Assembly (NCBI GenBank): GCA_029560815.1
Contig: JAKQKF010000046.1
Coordinates: 6,457-70,456, forward strand
Length of the DNA: 64,000 nucleotides
DNA from: a bacterium
Lineage (GTDB): Bacteria > KSB1 > UBA2214
Reading direction: 5' to 3'
This document shows positions 52,484 to 60,229 of this stretch, one piece after another. A program made the translations under genes and the position numbers. Position 1 is the first letter of the stretch. The number at the start of each line of letters is the position of its first letter. The notes below the pieces were generated by a model. The model made no database searches and was not told the DNA's origin. It was given only the letters and a program-made list of their open reading frames with translations.

Positions 52484-52726
52484 ATGCAGACCATCACCGT
52501 TAAAAAAATACCTCCCGACCTCTACAAAAAGCTCAAGCAGCTCGCCAAGGAAAATCGCCGCAGCATCAACAGCGAGATCATCGTGTGTATAGAGCGCGCG
52601 ATTTGCAGCCAGCGGATTGATTCGGACACCTTTCTGAAGCGGATCGAACAATTGCAAAAGGGATTGGACCTGCCTGCCATCGCCCAATCCGGTCTTGAAA
52701 AGGCGAGGGATGAGGGACGCTCATGA
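52484..52726 (+). CDS. Ribbon-helix-helix antitoxin (FitA-like)
   Basis: The 80-residue protein has an Arc/FitA-type ribbon-helix-helix at the N terminus (TITVKKIPPDLYKKLKQLA, RRSINSEIIVCIERAI). The C-terminal part would wrap the toxin. AGGAGTGG stands six bases before the ATG. Its stop overlaps the toxin start (ATGA), the classical arrangement of such pairs. Confidence 0.85.
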   Translation: MQTITVKKIPPDLYKKLKQLAKENRRSINSEIIVCIERAICSQRIDSDTFLKRIEQLQKGLDLPAIAQSGLEKARDEGRS

Positions 52727-53163
52727 TTGTGGTCGATTCACAGCTGATCGCCGCACTCCTGCTCAACAATGAAAAAACCGATCTGGCCCGGGAGGTCCTG
52801 CGCAGGGATGATGAATGGATCGCGCCGCTGTTGTGGCGCAGTGAGTTCCGTCAGCTGCTCGCCTTCTACCTGCGTAAAAAAGTCCTGACCCTCCGCCAGG
52901 CCAGCCTGATCATGCAGGAGGCTGAAAGCCTCATGCAGGGCGGCCAGTTCGAAATTCCCTCCCTGGACATTCTCACCGTGACTGAAAAATATGACTGCTC
53001 CGCCTATGCCGCGGAATATATCGCCCTCGCCCAGGAACAGGGGGTGCCGCTTGTCACTATGGATAAGATGTATCTACGCAAGTTTCCAGCGGTTACAATG
53101 AATGCTGAAAGTTTTATTTCCATGAAAATCACTCAGGAACAGGTCCATCCGGAGATGCTATGA
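52723..53163 (+). CDS. PIN-domain toxin (VapC/FitB-like ribonuclease)
   Basis: The 146-residue PIN-domain protein carries acidic residues at the expected places: Asp5 in IVVDSQLIA, Glu in WRSEFRQLL, and Asp in LVTMDKMYL, with the region YDCSAYAAEYIALAQ where another Asp or Glu normally sits. PIN toxins cut RNA when the antitoxin is lost. The frame is intact. Its stop codon overlaps the start of ptb copy 2 by four bases (ATGA), so the downstream metabolic gene is translationally coupled to the toxin. Confidence 0.88.
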   Translation: MIVVDSQLIAALLLNNEKTDLAREVLRRDDEWIAPLLWRSEFRQLLAFYLRKKVLTLRQASLIMQEAESLMQGGQFEIPSLDILTVTEKYDCSAYAAEYIALAQEQGVPLVTMDKMYLRKFPAVTMNAESFISMKITQEQVHPEML

Positions 53164-54065
53164 TCGCTTCGTTCGAGGATTTGCTTCGTCTCGTCACCGG
53201 ACAGGTCAAGCGGACCATTGCCGTCGCGATGGCCGAGGATGAGGATATCCTCGAAGCCCTTTGCCTTGCCCACAGCCGGGGCATCGCGGATGCCGTCCTG
53301 GTCGGCAATAAAACCGCCATCCTCGAAATGGCCCGGAAGGGCAGCCTTGATCTCTCTCCCTTTGATATCATCCAGGCTGACAGCGAACAGCAATCGGTTT
53401 CTGTAGCCATACAGTTGGTGCGCCAGCAAATGGCCAACGCGCTGATGAAAGGCAAGTGCACCACCGCCACCCTGCTCAAGGGTGTGCTCGACAAGGAGGC
53501 AGGCTTGCGCGCTGGCAAACTCCTCAGCCATCTCGCTGCTTTCACTGTCCCCGCCTACCACAAGCTCCTCCTGATGTCAGATGCGGCCATGAATATCGCT
53601 CCTGACCTTGCCGGCAAGATCGCCATCACAGAGAACGCCGTCCACACCGCCCATCAGCTTGGCATCGCGCAGCCCCGGGTGGCGATGATCGCGGCGGTGG
53701 AAAAGGTCAATCACGACTCCATGCCCTGCACGGTGGATGCTGCCGCTCTCGCTCAGATGGGTGCTCGCGGCCAAATCAAGGGCGCAATTATTGACGGCCC
53801 CCTCGCCGTTGATAATGCCGTCTGCCGGAGGGCCTGCGAAGTCAAGGGGATCTCGAGCGAGGTAGGAGGTGAGGCCGATATCCTGATCATGCCGGATATT
53901 GAGGCTGCCAATGTATTTTACAAAACCATGACCTATCTCGGAGGTTCCAGGACGGCCGGGATCATCGTCGGCGCGCAGTGCCCGGTCATCCTGACCAGCC
54001 GGGCGGACAGCGAGGAGACCAAATTCTATTCCATCGCTCTGGCCATGGCCACGGGTGCAAGATGA
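53160..54065 (+). CDS. ptb: Phosphate butyryltransferase, copy 2
   Basis: The 301-residue phosphate acyltransferase has family features KGKCTTATLLKGVLD, MSDAAMNIAPDL, MIAAVEKVNHDSMPCT, DGPLAVDNAV and CPVILTSRADS. It parallels copy 1 at 39965 and surely works with butyrate kinase copy 2, but its start overlaps the toxin stop and no separate promoter is visible. Expression therefore probably depends on the toxin-antitoxin promoter at 52414. Confidence 0.92.
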   Translation: MIASFEDLLRLVTGQVKRTIAVAMAEDEDILEALCLAHSRGIADAVLVGNKTAILEMARKGSLDLSPFDIIQADSEQQSVSVAIQLVRQQMANALMKGKCTTATLLKGVLDKEAGLRAGKLLSHLAAFTVPAYHKLLLMSDAAMNIAPDLAGKIAITENAVHTAHQLGIAQPRVAMIAAVEKVNHDSMPCTVDAAALAQMGARGQIKGAIIDGPLAVDNAVCRRACEVKGISSEVGGEADILIMPDIEAANVFYKTMTYLGGSRTAGIIVGAQCPVILTSRADSEETKFYSIALAMATGAR

Positions 54066-54235
54066 TCATCCGCCGGCGCTGGATGGTTCTCCCGCCGCCG
54101 GTCTGACCACCAGCCGCAGCAGAGGCATATGGGCTTGCGAGCCCGCTGTTCCAGACGCTCTCTTTTTTTTTGACTGCTCAAGTAAATAATTAATTATCAA
54201 CCGCATCATTTCGGATTAAAAGGACGGAATGAATC
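54066..54235 (+). other. Spacer with GGGCT-TGCG-AGCCC hairpin and T-run
   Basis: A 5-bp hairpin at 54131-54144 and, 18 bases later, a run of nine T (54163-54171) may act together as a weak terminator for ptb. The following AT-rich stretch probably holds the promoter of the beta-propeller gene, but no clear boxes are visible. Confidence 0.35.
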
Positions 54236-57154
54236 ATGAAAAATGGCTCTCTCTTTCAACGCCATGTCGCGTCGGCCATCGCCCTCCTCCTGCTGCTGCC
54301 TCTTTCACTTATGGCACAGGTTACAAGCGGCGATTTTACGGATGGCGATCCCCTTTTCACCAAAACCATCGAGGGTCCGGGCACCATGCTGAGCGATATC
54401 GGCACATTGGAACCCCTCTACGCATTATCCGGCGAGGATTCGACGCTCGATTATCGCCTCTCCGGCCTGGAGTGGAGCTATCCCTATCGCGAATCGATCA
54501 CCGCTGCCGAGGACATCGACAGCCGCATCCTTAATGGTCAGAATCTCTATCTCATCACCGATGGTTTGGGCAGGCGGGTTTTCGAATACAACGACAATAC
54601 CGCCGTCGAGACCTGGTCCTTTCCGCCCCCGCAAAGCGCCACCAACCCGACCGATGAGAAATACCTCAACAAACCGGTCGATGCCTTCATCTATCGGGAC
54701 AACGCCACCGGTTATTTCAAGGTGGTGATCACCGACCAGGACCGCAACCGGGTCATCACGGTGGACAAGGAGACCAGCAAAATCGACTGGAAATACGGGG
54801 ATCCCCTCTACCGGGAAGGAAGCGGCTTCAATCAGCTGCGTCAGCCAGAGGATGCCGAAAAAATCCCCAACACCAATGAGTATATCATCGCCGACAAGGG
54901 CAATAATCGCGTCATCATTGTTGACGGCAACACCAACAATGTCATCTGGGAATTGGGCTCGGATGTGCTCAAATCACCGATGGACATCCAGTATATCGAT
55001 GGCAGCGATCATATCCTCATCACCGACGGCGGCAACCACCGCGTCATCCTCGTCGATCGCGCTGCCAAAACCATCCTCTGGCAGTTCGGACGCACCGGCA
55101 TCGCCGACAGCGGCGCTGTCGGACTGAAACTTCCGACAGATGCCGATCTGATTCCCTCTTCTCAGAATGTCATCATTGCTGATGCCGGCAATGAACGCAT
55201 TATCGAGGTCAACCCCTCCGGTCAGATCGTCTGGCAGTACCACCGCCGCCTGAAAGGGCTTCGCGACGCCGACCGGATCGAGGAGGGACGCACCCTCGCC
55301 GTCTTTGAGAATTATCCCTTCCGCGTCGCCTACACCGAAGCCTTTGGGGTCTCCGGAAAATACGACCTCGGCGAATTGCACGCTTCTGTCTTCGATTCCC
55401 TCTTCTGGACAGCCGACACCGTCGCCGGTGTCACTTCCGCCTGGTTCCAGATGCGGACAGCAGAGTCCGATTTTGCACTCGACGGCGCCACCTGGTACGG
55501 CCCGACTGGCAAGGAAAGCTATTACACCTTTTCGGGCTGCGCCCTCAACCAGGTCCACACCGGCGGACGCTGGTACCAGTTCCGCGTCCTGCTCAGGACC
55601 AGCGATCCCCTCCAGACCCCGATCATCAGGCAGGTTGTGGTGAAACATCATTATTATCAGGTGAATCAGCCCAACACCTATTTCTATACCCCGATTATCA
55701 CCGAGGAGGCCGGGAAGCTGATCTCGCAGTGGAACCGGCTCACCTTCAGGACCATTTTGCCCAAAGAGGTGGAAAAGCGGGCCGCGGTCGACATCGAAGT
55801 CCAAATCCTTAATGGCAAAAACTCGGAGGTGCTCGAACGCTTCACGGCGAGCAAACTTAACGAGTCCAACGAGATCACCCTCTCCTCGCTGGCCTCGCTC
55901 AGGGGCATCCAGTCCATTGCCCTCGTCGCCAAACTCTCAACTGGCAACTCCTCGATGACTCCGATCATGGACAATTGGAGGGTCACCTGGGATGCCATCC
56001 CGACGGCCAACTCCTCCATTGCCTTTACGGATAAAAATGCCAATGCGAAGGAGTACTACCGCGCCACGACCACGGTGCCTTCCAGCGAGAACCTGGTCGA
56101 CAGTCTTTATATCCTGCTGCGGGATCCGGATCTCGAACCCTTCAAGCAGTCCCACCGGGTCACCGTCCACGCCCTCGGCACCCGCGATTCGGTCAACGTC
56201 GATCTCAAGCTGTTGACGCTCGGGGGCTTTTTCTCAGCCAAAGCCATCCCTATCCTGATCAACTCTGCAGCGGTCAAGGGCAACAATATCATGGAAGTCC
56301 AGGACCGCGATTACCTCGTGGTCGGCTACCAGGACTCGCTCACCGCACTCGATACCGCCAGCGACACCATCCAGGTGGTTAAAAACTCGGCTGGGGCGAT
56401 GACCATAGAAAACGCCCGCAAGGTTGAACTCACCAAGGCATGGTTCGGAGACACCCTCTACATCCGCATTAAAAACGAAACCGATCATAACCTCGATCCC
56501 GACCTCGCGGAAACCTTGCACATCTCGGTGTTCGACAATGTCACCCAGGACAAGGAAGATGTGATCCTGACCGAGCTTCCCTCGCCCACAACCGGCCGTT
56601 TTAATACCGGAGAGTTCTTCTCCCAGACCGGCCTGGTCGTCAACCGCAACAATAACGGCGTTCGCGGCAACGGTCAGATCGAGACCCAGCCCGGCCACAC
56701 CGTTGCAGCGGAATACATCGACAATCTGACCCTGACCCGATACGTCCTCATCCCGGTTGAGAGCGACACCAGCGCACGCGACAGCATCTACATTTTTTAC
56801 GGCCGCAGACCCGACGGGGTGGAGATCGGACCCAATCCCTACTCGCCGCGCCGGGACCGCAAGTTCAGGATGCGTGTCGGCTTCAGTACCGATTCACTCG
56901 CGGTCACCTCTATCGAAATCTTCAATCTTGCAGGCGAAAAAGTGCGCATGCTGCTGGCGGGAAGAGATATCAATTTCGTCACTGAAAACAATGTCAGTCT
57001 GAACAACAGTGACATGTGGTGGGATATGCGCAACGAGAGCGGACAGGAGGTCGCAAGCGGGACCTACTGGGCCAAAGTCAATGCGGAACTGCGTGCTGCC
57101 ACAACGCTTTCACGGCAGGTCAATTTTATCCGCAAGTTTGTCATCGTACGCTAG
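54236..57154 (+). CDS. Large exported beta-propeller protein with FlgD/CHU-like C-terminal domain
   Basis: The 972-residue protein has a signal peptide (about 1-27), then a propeller of NHL/arylsulfotransferase type (about 85-345; recurring ITDGLGRRVFEY, ITDQDRNRVITVD, IADKGNNRVIIVD, ITDGGNHRVILVD, IADAGNERIIEV). Several long beta-sandwich regions follow (about 400-870), with a C-terminal Ig-like domain resembling FlgD/type IX tails (GPNPYSP, IEIFNLAGEKVRML, SGTYWAKV). The YPNPFN form of the sorting motif is not exact. No catalytic residues are recognised; binding or surface-scaffold roles are likely. The PorV-OmpA fusion follows after 63 bp. Confidence 0.75.
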   Translation: MKNGSLFQRHVASAIALLLLLPLSLMAQVTSGDFTDGDPLFTKTIEGPGTMLSDIGTLEPLYALSGEDSTLDYRLSGLEWSYPYRESITAAEDIDSRILNGQNLYLITDGLGRRVFEYNDNTAVETWSFPPPQSATNPTDEKYLNKPVDAFIYRDNATGYFKVVITDQDRNRVITVDKETSKIDWKYGDPLYREGSGFNQLRQPEDAEKIPNTNEYIIADKGNNRVIIVDGNTNNVIWELGSDVLKSPMDIQYIDGSDHILITDGGNHRVILVDRAAKTILWQFGRTGIADSGAVGLKLPTDADLIPSSQNVIIADAGNERIIEVNPSGQIVWQYHRRLKGLRDADRIEEGRTLAVFENYPFRVAYTEAFGVSGKYDLGELHASVFDSLFWTADTVAGVTSAWFQMRTAESDFALDGATWYGPTGKESYYTFSGCALNQVHTGGRWYQFRVLLRTSDPLQTPIIRQVVVKHHYYQVNQPNTYFYTPIITEEAGKLISQWNRLTFRTILPKEVEKRAAVDIEVQILNGKNSEVLERFTASKLNESNEITLSSLASLRGIQSIALVAKLSTGNSSMTPIMDNWRVTWDAIPTANSSIAFTDKNANAKEYYRATTTVPSSENLVDSLYILLRDPDLEPFKQSHRVTVHALGTRDSVNVDLKLLTLGGFFSAKAIPILINSAAVKGNNIMEVQDRDYLVVGYQDSLTALDTASDTIQVVKNSAGAMTIENARKVELTKAWFGDTLYIRIKNETDHNLDPDLAETLHISVFDNVTQDKEDVILTELPSPTTGRFNTGEFFSQTGLVVNRNNNGVRGNGQIETQPGHTVAAEYIDNLTLTRYVLIPVESDTSARDSIYIFYGRRPDGVEIGPNPYSPRRDRKFRMRVGFSTDSLAVTSIEIFNLAGEKVRMLLAGRDINFVTENNVSLNNSDMWWDMRNESGQEVASGTYWAKVNAELRAATTLSRQVNFIRKFVIVR

Positions 57155-57217
57155 AACAATGCGCTTGCCCTAAATATGGCGGTTCATTCTATTCATCGAC
57201 TTGGCAATGGAGCTAAA

Positions 57218-59107
57218 ATGAGATACTATTCAGCCTTTACACGCAAACGGGCGCATCTTCTCGGCCGCCTCTGGCTCGCGATTGCGGTGTTCCTGCTCGC
57301 AGGCGCCGCTCTCGCATCCGCGCAGGATAACAAGGGAATCGGTTTTCATGGCGCACCCTTCCTGCGCGTCAGCTCGGTGGCACGTGCAGTCGGCATGGGG
57401 GAGGCTTACTCCGTCCCCGGCGCTGGCGAGATCACCGGCCTGCGCTACAATCCGGCGGGAACCGGTCTGATCGAGAAGAGCCAGCTCGCTTTCAATGTCC
57501 ACAACTGGATCGATGATACCAAACAGGGTGGCATCGCCGCCGCCCTTCCCACCAAAATCGGCGTTTTTTCGGCCGATTTCAGCTATTTCGACGAGGGCGA
57601 AATCGTTGAACTGGACGAGAATTTCCAGCAGCTGGGCGGGAGCAGCAGCAGTAATGATCTCCTTCTCACCCTCGGCTACGCCAACGCTCTCAGGATCGGA
57701 TCAAACCGCCTCGCCCTCGGCGCCGCCTTCAAGCTGCTTCACCAGGACCTCATCGGTGAGCGCAGCACCGCCTACGGAGCCGATGCCGGCCTGCTCTTCC
57801 ACGCCAGCTGGTTGGGCCTGTCCGCCGGGGTGCAGAATATCGGCATCACCAAGATCTCCTTCAACGAACAGTCGAACTCGCTGCCATTGACCTATCGCGG
57901 CGGTGCCGCCCTCTTTTTGCCTCTCTCGAATGATTTTGATCTCAATCTCGCTGCAGATGCAGCCCTTCCTGCCGATGAGGAGATGCGCTATTATCTCGGA
58001 GGTGAGTTCATTATCAGTGATCTGATTGCCCTGCGCGGGGGATACAAGCTGCATGATGTCGAGGCTTCGCGCTGGGCCGCCGGCGTTGGCCTCAACATGC
58101 CCGCTGAATGGCTGGGCCGATCCCGTATCCGCTTCGATTATGCCTATGCCCCCATCGACGAGTTCGACGAGGCCTCGCACCGCTTCTCCGTCCTGGTGCG
58201 CTTCAACGAGACCGGAGAGAGGATGAATGCCATGGGCGCCCTGGACCGCAGCGCTCTGCAGGAGGAGCTTGATGCTGCGGAGAGATCCCGCCGCGCCGCC
58301 AGGGAAGCGGAGGAGCGCGCCCGTGCCATGGAGGATCGCGCCAGAAAGCTGGAGGAGGAGCTTGCAGAACGGCTTGCCCGGGTCAAGCAGATCGCTGCCG
58401 AATCGGAAGGCAAGATCGAGGTCGAACCCAAATCCCGCGAGAAGATCCTCGTCAGCATGCGCATCAACTTTGATTTCGATCAGGCGCGCATCCGCCCCGA
58501 CGCCTTTAGCACTCTTCACCAGGTGGCCGATATCCTCAACACCTATCCCGAGGCCAGGGTTCAGCTCTCCGGCCATACCGACTACATCGGCACTGATGAA
58601 TACAATATTCGCCTCTCGCAGCGACGCATCGACAGCGTCATGGTCTTCCTGATCAACAAGGAGAAGGTCGGACGCGGACGCTTCTTCATGCCCGTGGGCT
58701 ATGGCGAAAGCCGGCCGATCGCCACCAACGAAACCCCGGAAGGACGCTTCCGCAACCGCCGCGTCGAATTCCTTCTCTACACCATGGATGTTGTGCCGGA
58801 AATGCCGGAAGGGACCGCCATCAAGGCCGTTGAAATCATCGATGACCGCACTGTGCGCATAATCTGCAATGGCAAGATGGGTTTCACCACCGATATGCTC
58901 GATACTCCGGACCGCCTTGTGGTTGATTTTCCCAAGGGCTTTCTGCTCAATGATATCGCCAGCTATGAACTTAACCGTGGCCCCTTCCTGCGCGCCCGCC
59001 TTGGCTATCATGGCGAAGGTTTCTCCCGCGTCGTCTTTGATCTTAAAAATGCGATCGATGCGGAGGTGACTGCGCAGGACAACTATATCATTATCACCGT
59101 TAAATAA
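57218..59107 (+). CDS. PorV/PorQ-like outer-membrane protein fused to OmpA and AMIN domains
   Basis: The 629-residue protein has a signal peptide (about 1-36), a PorV/PorQ-like beta-barrel (about 40-335; FLRVSSVARAVGMGEAY, GLRYNPAG typical of the family), a charged coiled coil (about 345-405; rich in ERARAMEDRARKLEEEL), an OmpA-type peptidoglycan-binding domain (about 410-525; INFDFDQARIRPDA, LSGHTDYIG, NRRVEF) and a C-terminal AMIN-like domain (DTPDRLVVDFPKGF, RVVFDLKN). PorV shuttles type IX substrates to the attachment complex. The start at 57218 follows GGAG by five bases. The fusion would tether the barrel to the cell wall. Confidence 0.82.
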   Translation: MRYYSAFTRKRAHLLGRLWLAIAVFLLAGAALASAQDNKGIGFHGAPFLRVSSVARAVGMGEAYSVPGAGEITGLRYNPAGTGLIEKSQLAFNVHNWIDDTKQGGIAAALPTKIGVFSADFSYFDEGEIVELDENFQQLGGSSSSNDLLLTLGYANALRIGSNRLALGAAFKLLHQDLIGERSTAYGADAGLLFHASWLGLSAGVQNIGITKISFNEQSNSLPLTYRGGAALFLPLSNDFDLNLAADAALPADEEMRYYLGGEFIISDLIALRGGYKLHDVEASRWAAGVGLNMPAEWLGRSRIRFDYAYAPIDEFDEASHRFSVLVRFNETGERMNAMGALDRSALQEELDAAERSRRAAREAEERARAMEDRARKLEEELAERLARVKQIAAESEGKIEVEPKSREKILVSMRINFDFDQARIRPDAFSTLHQVADILNTYPEARVQLSGHTDYIGTDEYNIRLSQRRIDSVMVFLINKEKVGRGRFFMPVGYGESRPIATNETPEGRFRNRRVEFLLYTMDVVPEMPEGTAIKAVEIIDDRTVRIICNGKMGFTTDMLDTPDRLVVDFPKGFLLNDIASYELNRGPFLRARLGYHGEGFSRVVFDLKNAIDAEVTAQDNYIIITVK

Positions 59108-59110
59108 CTT

Positions 59111-59156
59111 CCTTCAGGGCTGGGGAGGCGGACCATCCGTCTCCCCAGCCTGAGGG
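59111..59156 (+). other. Large intercistronic hairpin
   Basis: CAGG-G-CTGGGGAGGCGGA and TCCGTCTCCCCAG-CCTG form a stem of about 17 bp around a CCA loop, extendable at the base by CCTT/GAGGG. No T-run follows, so it may stabilise the upstream mRNA end or reduce read-through into the selenoprotein candidate. Confidence 0.6.
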
Positions 59157-59187
59157 CACACGCTTGCAATCAGAATGGAATCGTAAA

Positions 59188-60156
59188 ATGCACTTTTTTC
59201 GCAATGCTACTACGCTTTTTGCCGCGCTTCTGGCCTTTTCAACCTGCACGTTTGCGCAGGAGGGGGCAGGAGCGAGCCTGAATATCTATTATTCGAATGA
59301 TTTGATCGGCTACCTGACCCCCTGTGGCTGAAAGTCTGCACGCTACGGCGGACTGGCCCGGCGGGCCGGTTTTCTCGAAAATGATCGTTCCACGGCTGAT
59401 TTTACCCTGCTTGTCGATGCCGGTGGCTTCGCACGCGGCAATAACACCTTCAGCCAGCTGCAGAACCGCTACCTCGTCAAGGGCATGAGCTGGCTCGATT
59501 ATGCGGCGCTCAATCTTGGCTATCGCGAATGGGGCAATCCCGTTGCAGTGCTGCAGGCGCTTGACAAGGAGTTCAATCTGCCCTTTCTCTGCGCCAACGT
59601 CCTTTACAAGGATTCGGCAACCACTCCTTTCAAACCGTATGCTATCAGGGAACTGGAAGCCACGCCCGGCCGCAGCAAGATGCCCTTTAAAAAACTTACC
59701 ATCGCCATGGTGGGTTTGACGGACAATCTCCTCGCCCAGCTCTTTGTCAACCGGCCGGGAGAGCCGGAGCTGCTCTACCGGGATCCGGTCGAGGCAGCGG
59801 GGGAGCTTATGCCCGAGCTCAGGGGAAAGGCCGATCTGGTCATTCTCCTCTACTACGGCAAGTACCAGAAATTGACCGCCCTGCTCGAGGCCGTCCCGGG
59901 TTTCGACGTTGCTGTATTCGGCGGAGAGCACTATCTCGTCGCCAGCCAGAAAAGCCCCAATAATCCCGTTCGCATCGTCAGCACTCCATCGATGGGAAAA
60001 TACGCAGGCGTTCTTACCCTGCAGCTGGATAAGAAACGCAAAATCGTCTCCTCGAGCGACCGTCAGGTGCCCTTGAAAGAGGATATGAACGAAGTGGCCC
60101 GTTTCAATGAGTTGGCTGCAGAGTACGAAAAGGAGGCGAGCCTCACCAAGCCGTAA
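59188..60156 (+). CDS. Candidate selenoprotein of the 5'-nucleotidase/metallophosphatase-like family (in-frame TGA at codon 48)
   Basis: Reading from ATG 59188 gives a signal peptide (about 1-24, LLAFSTCTFAQ) and then SLNIYYSNDLIGYLTPCG, a TGA codon at 59329-59331, and KSARYGGLARRAGF without a break. The frame stays open for 274 more codons with normal composition. In relatives I recall the motif as PCGC...GGLARR, so TGA stands where Cys is expected. This points to selenocysteine (Cys46-Gly-Sec48). A hairpin fitting a bacterial SECIS follows at 59351. Ligands for phosphoesterase metals look lost (NDLIG for NDTHG, VDAGGF for VDSGD), so a redox role is likelier. The alternative is a pseudogene or a sequencing error. 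No sel genes are in the window. Confidence 0.7.
59351..59371 (+). promoter_or_regulatory. Candidate bacterial SECIS element
   Basis: ACTGGCCC-GGC-GGGCCGGT forms an 8-bp stem (one G-U pair, a further G-U possible) with a GGC loop. The loop begins 28 bases after the TGA and has G in its first two positions. Both agree with the published bacterial SECIS consensus (16-37 bases, G at loop position 1 or 2). The stretch also encodes the conserved GLARRAG, so part of the GC content is imposed by coding. Confidence 0.5.
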
Positions 60157-60179
60157 TCGGCGGAATGATTTAGAGGCAT

Positions 60180-60217
60180 AAAAAAGCGTCCATCTCTCAG
60201 AGATGGACGCTTTTTTT
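60180..60217. terminator. Bidirectional intrinsic terminator
   Basis: AGCGTCCATCTC-TCA-GAGATGGACGCT with A6 on the left and T7 on the right. It ends both the gene at 59188-60156 and the convergent OmpA gene. Confidence 0.93.
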
Positions 60218-60229
60218 GTAAAAGGAAGC

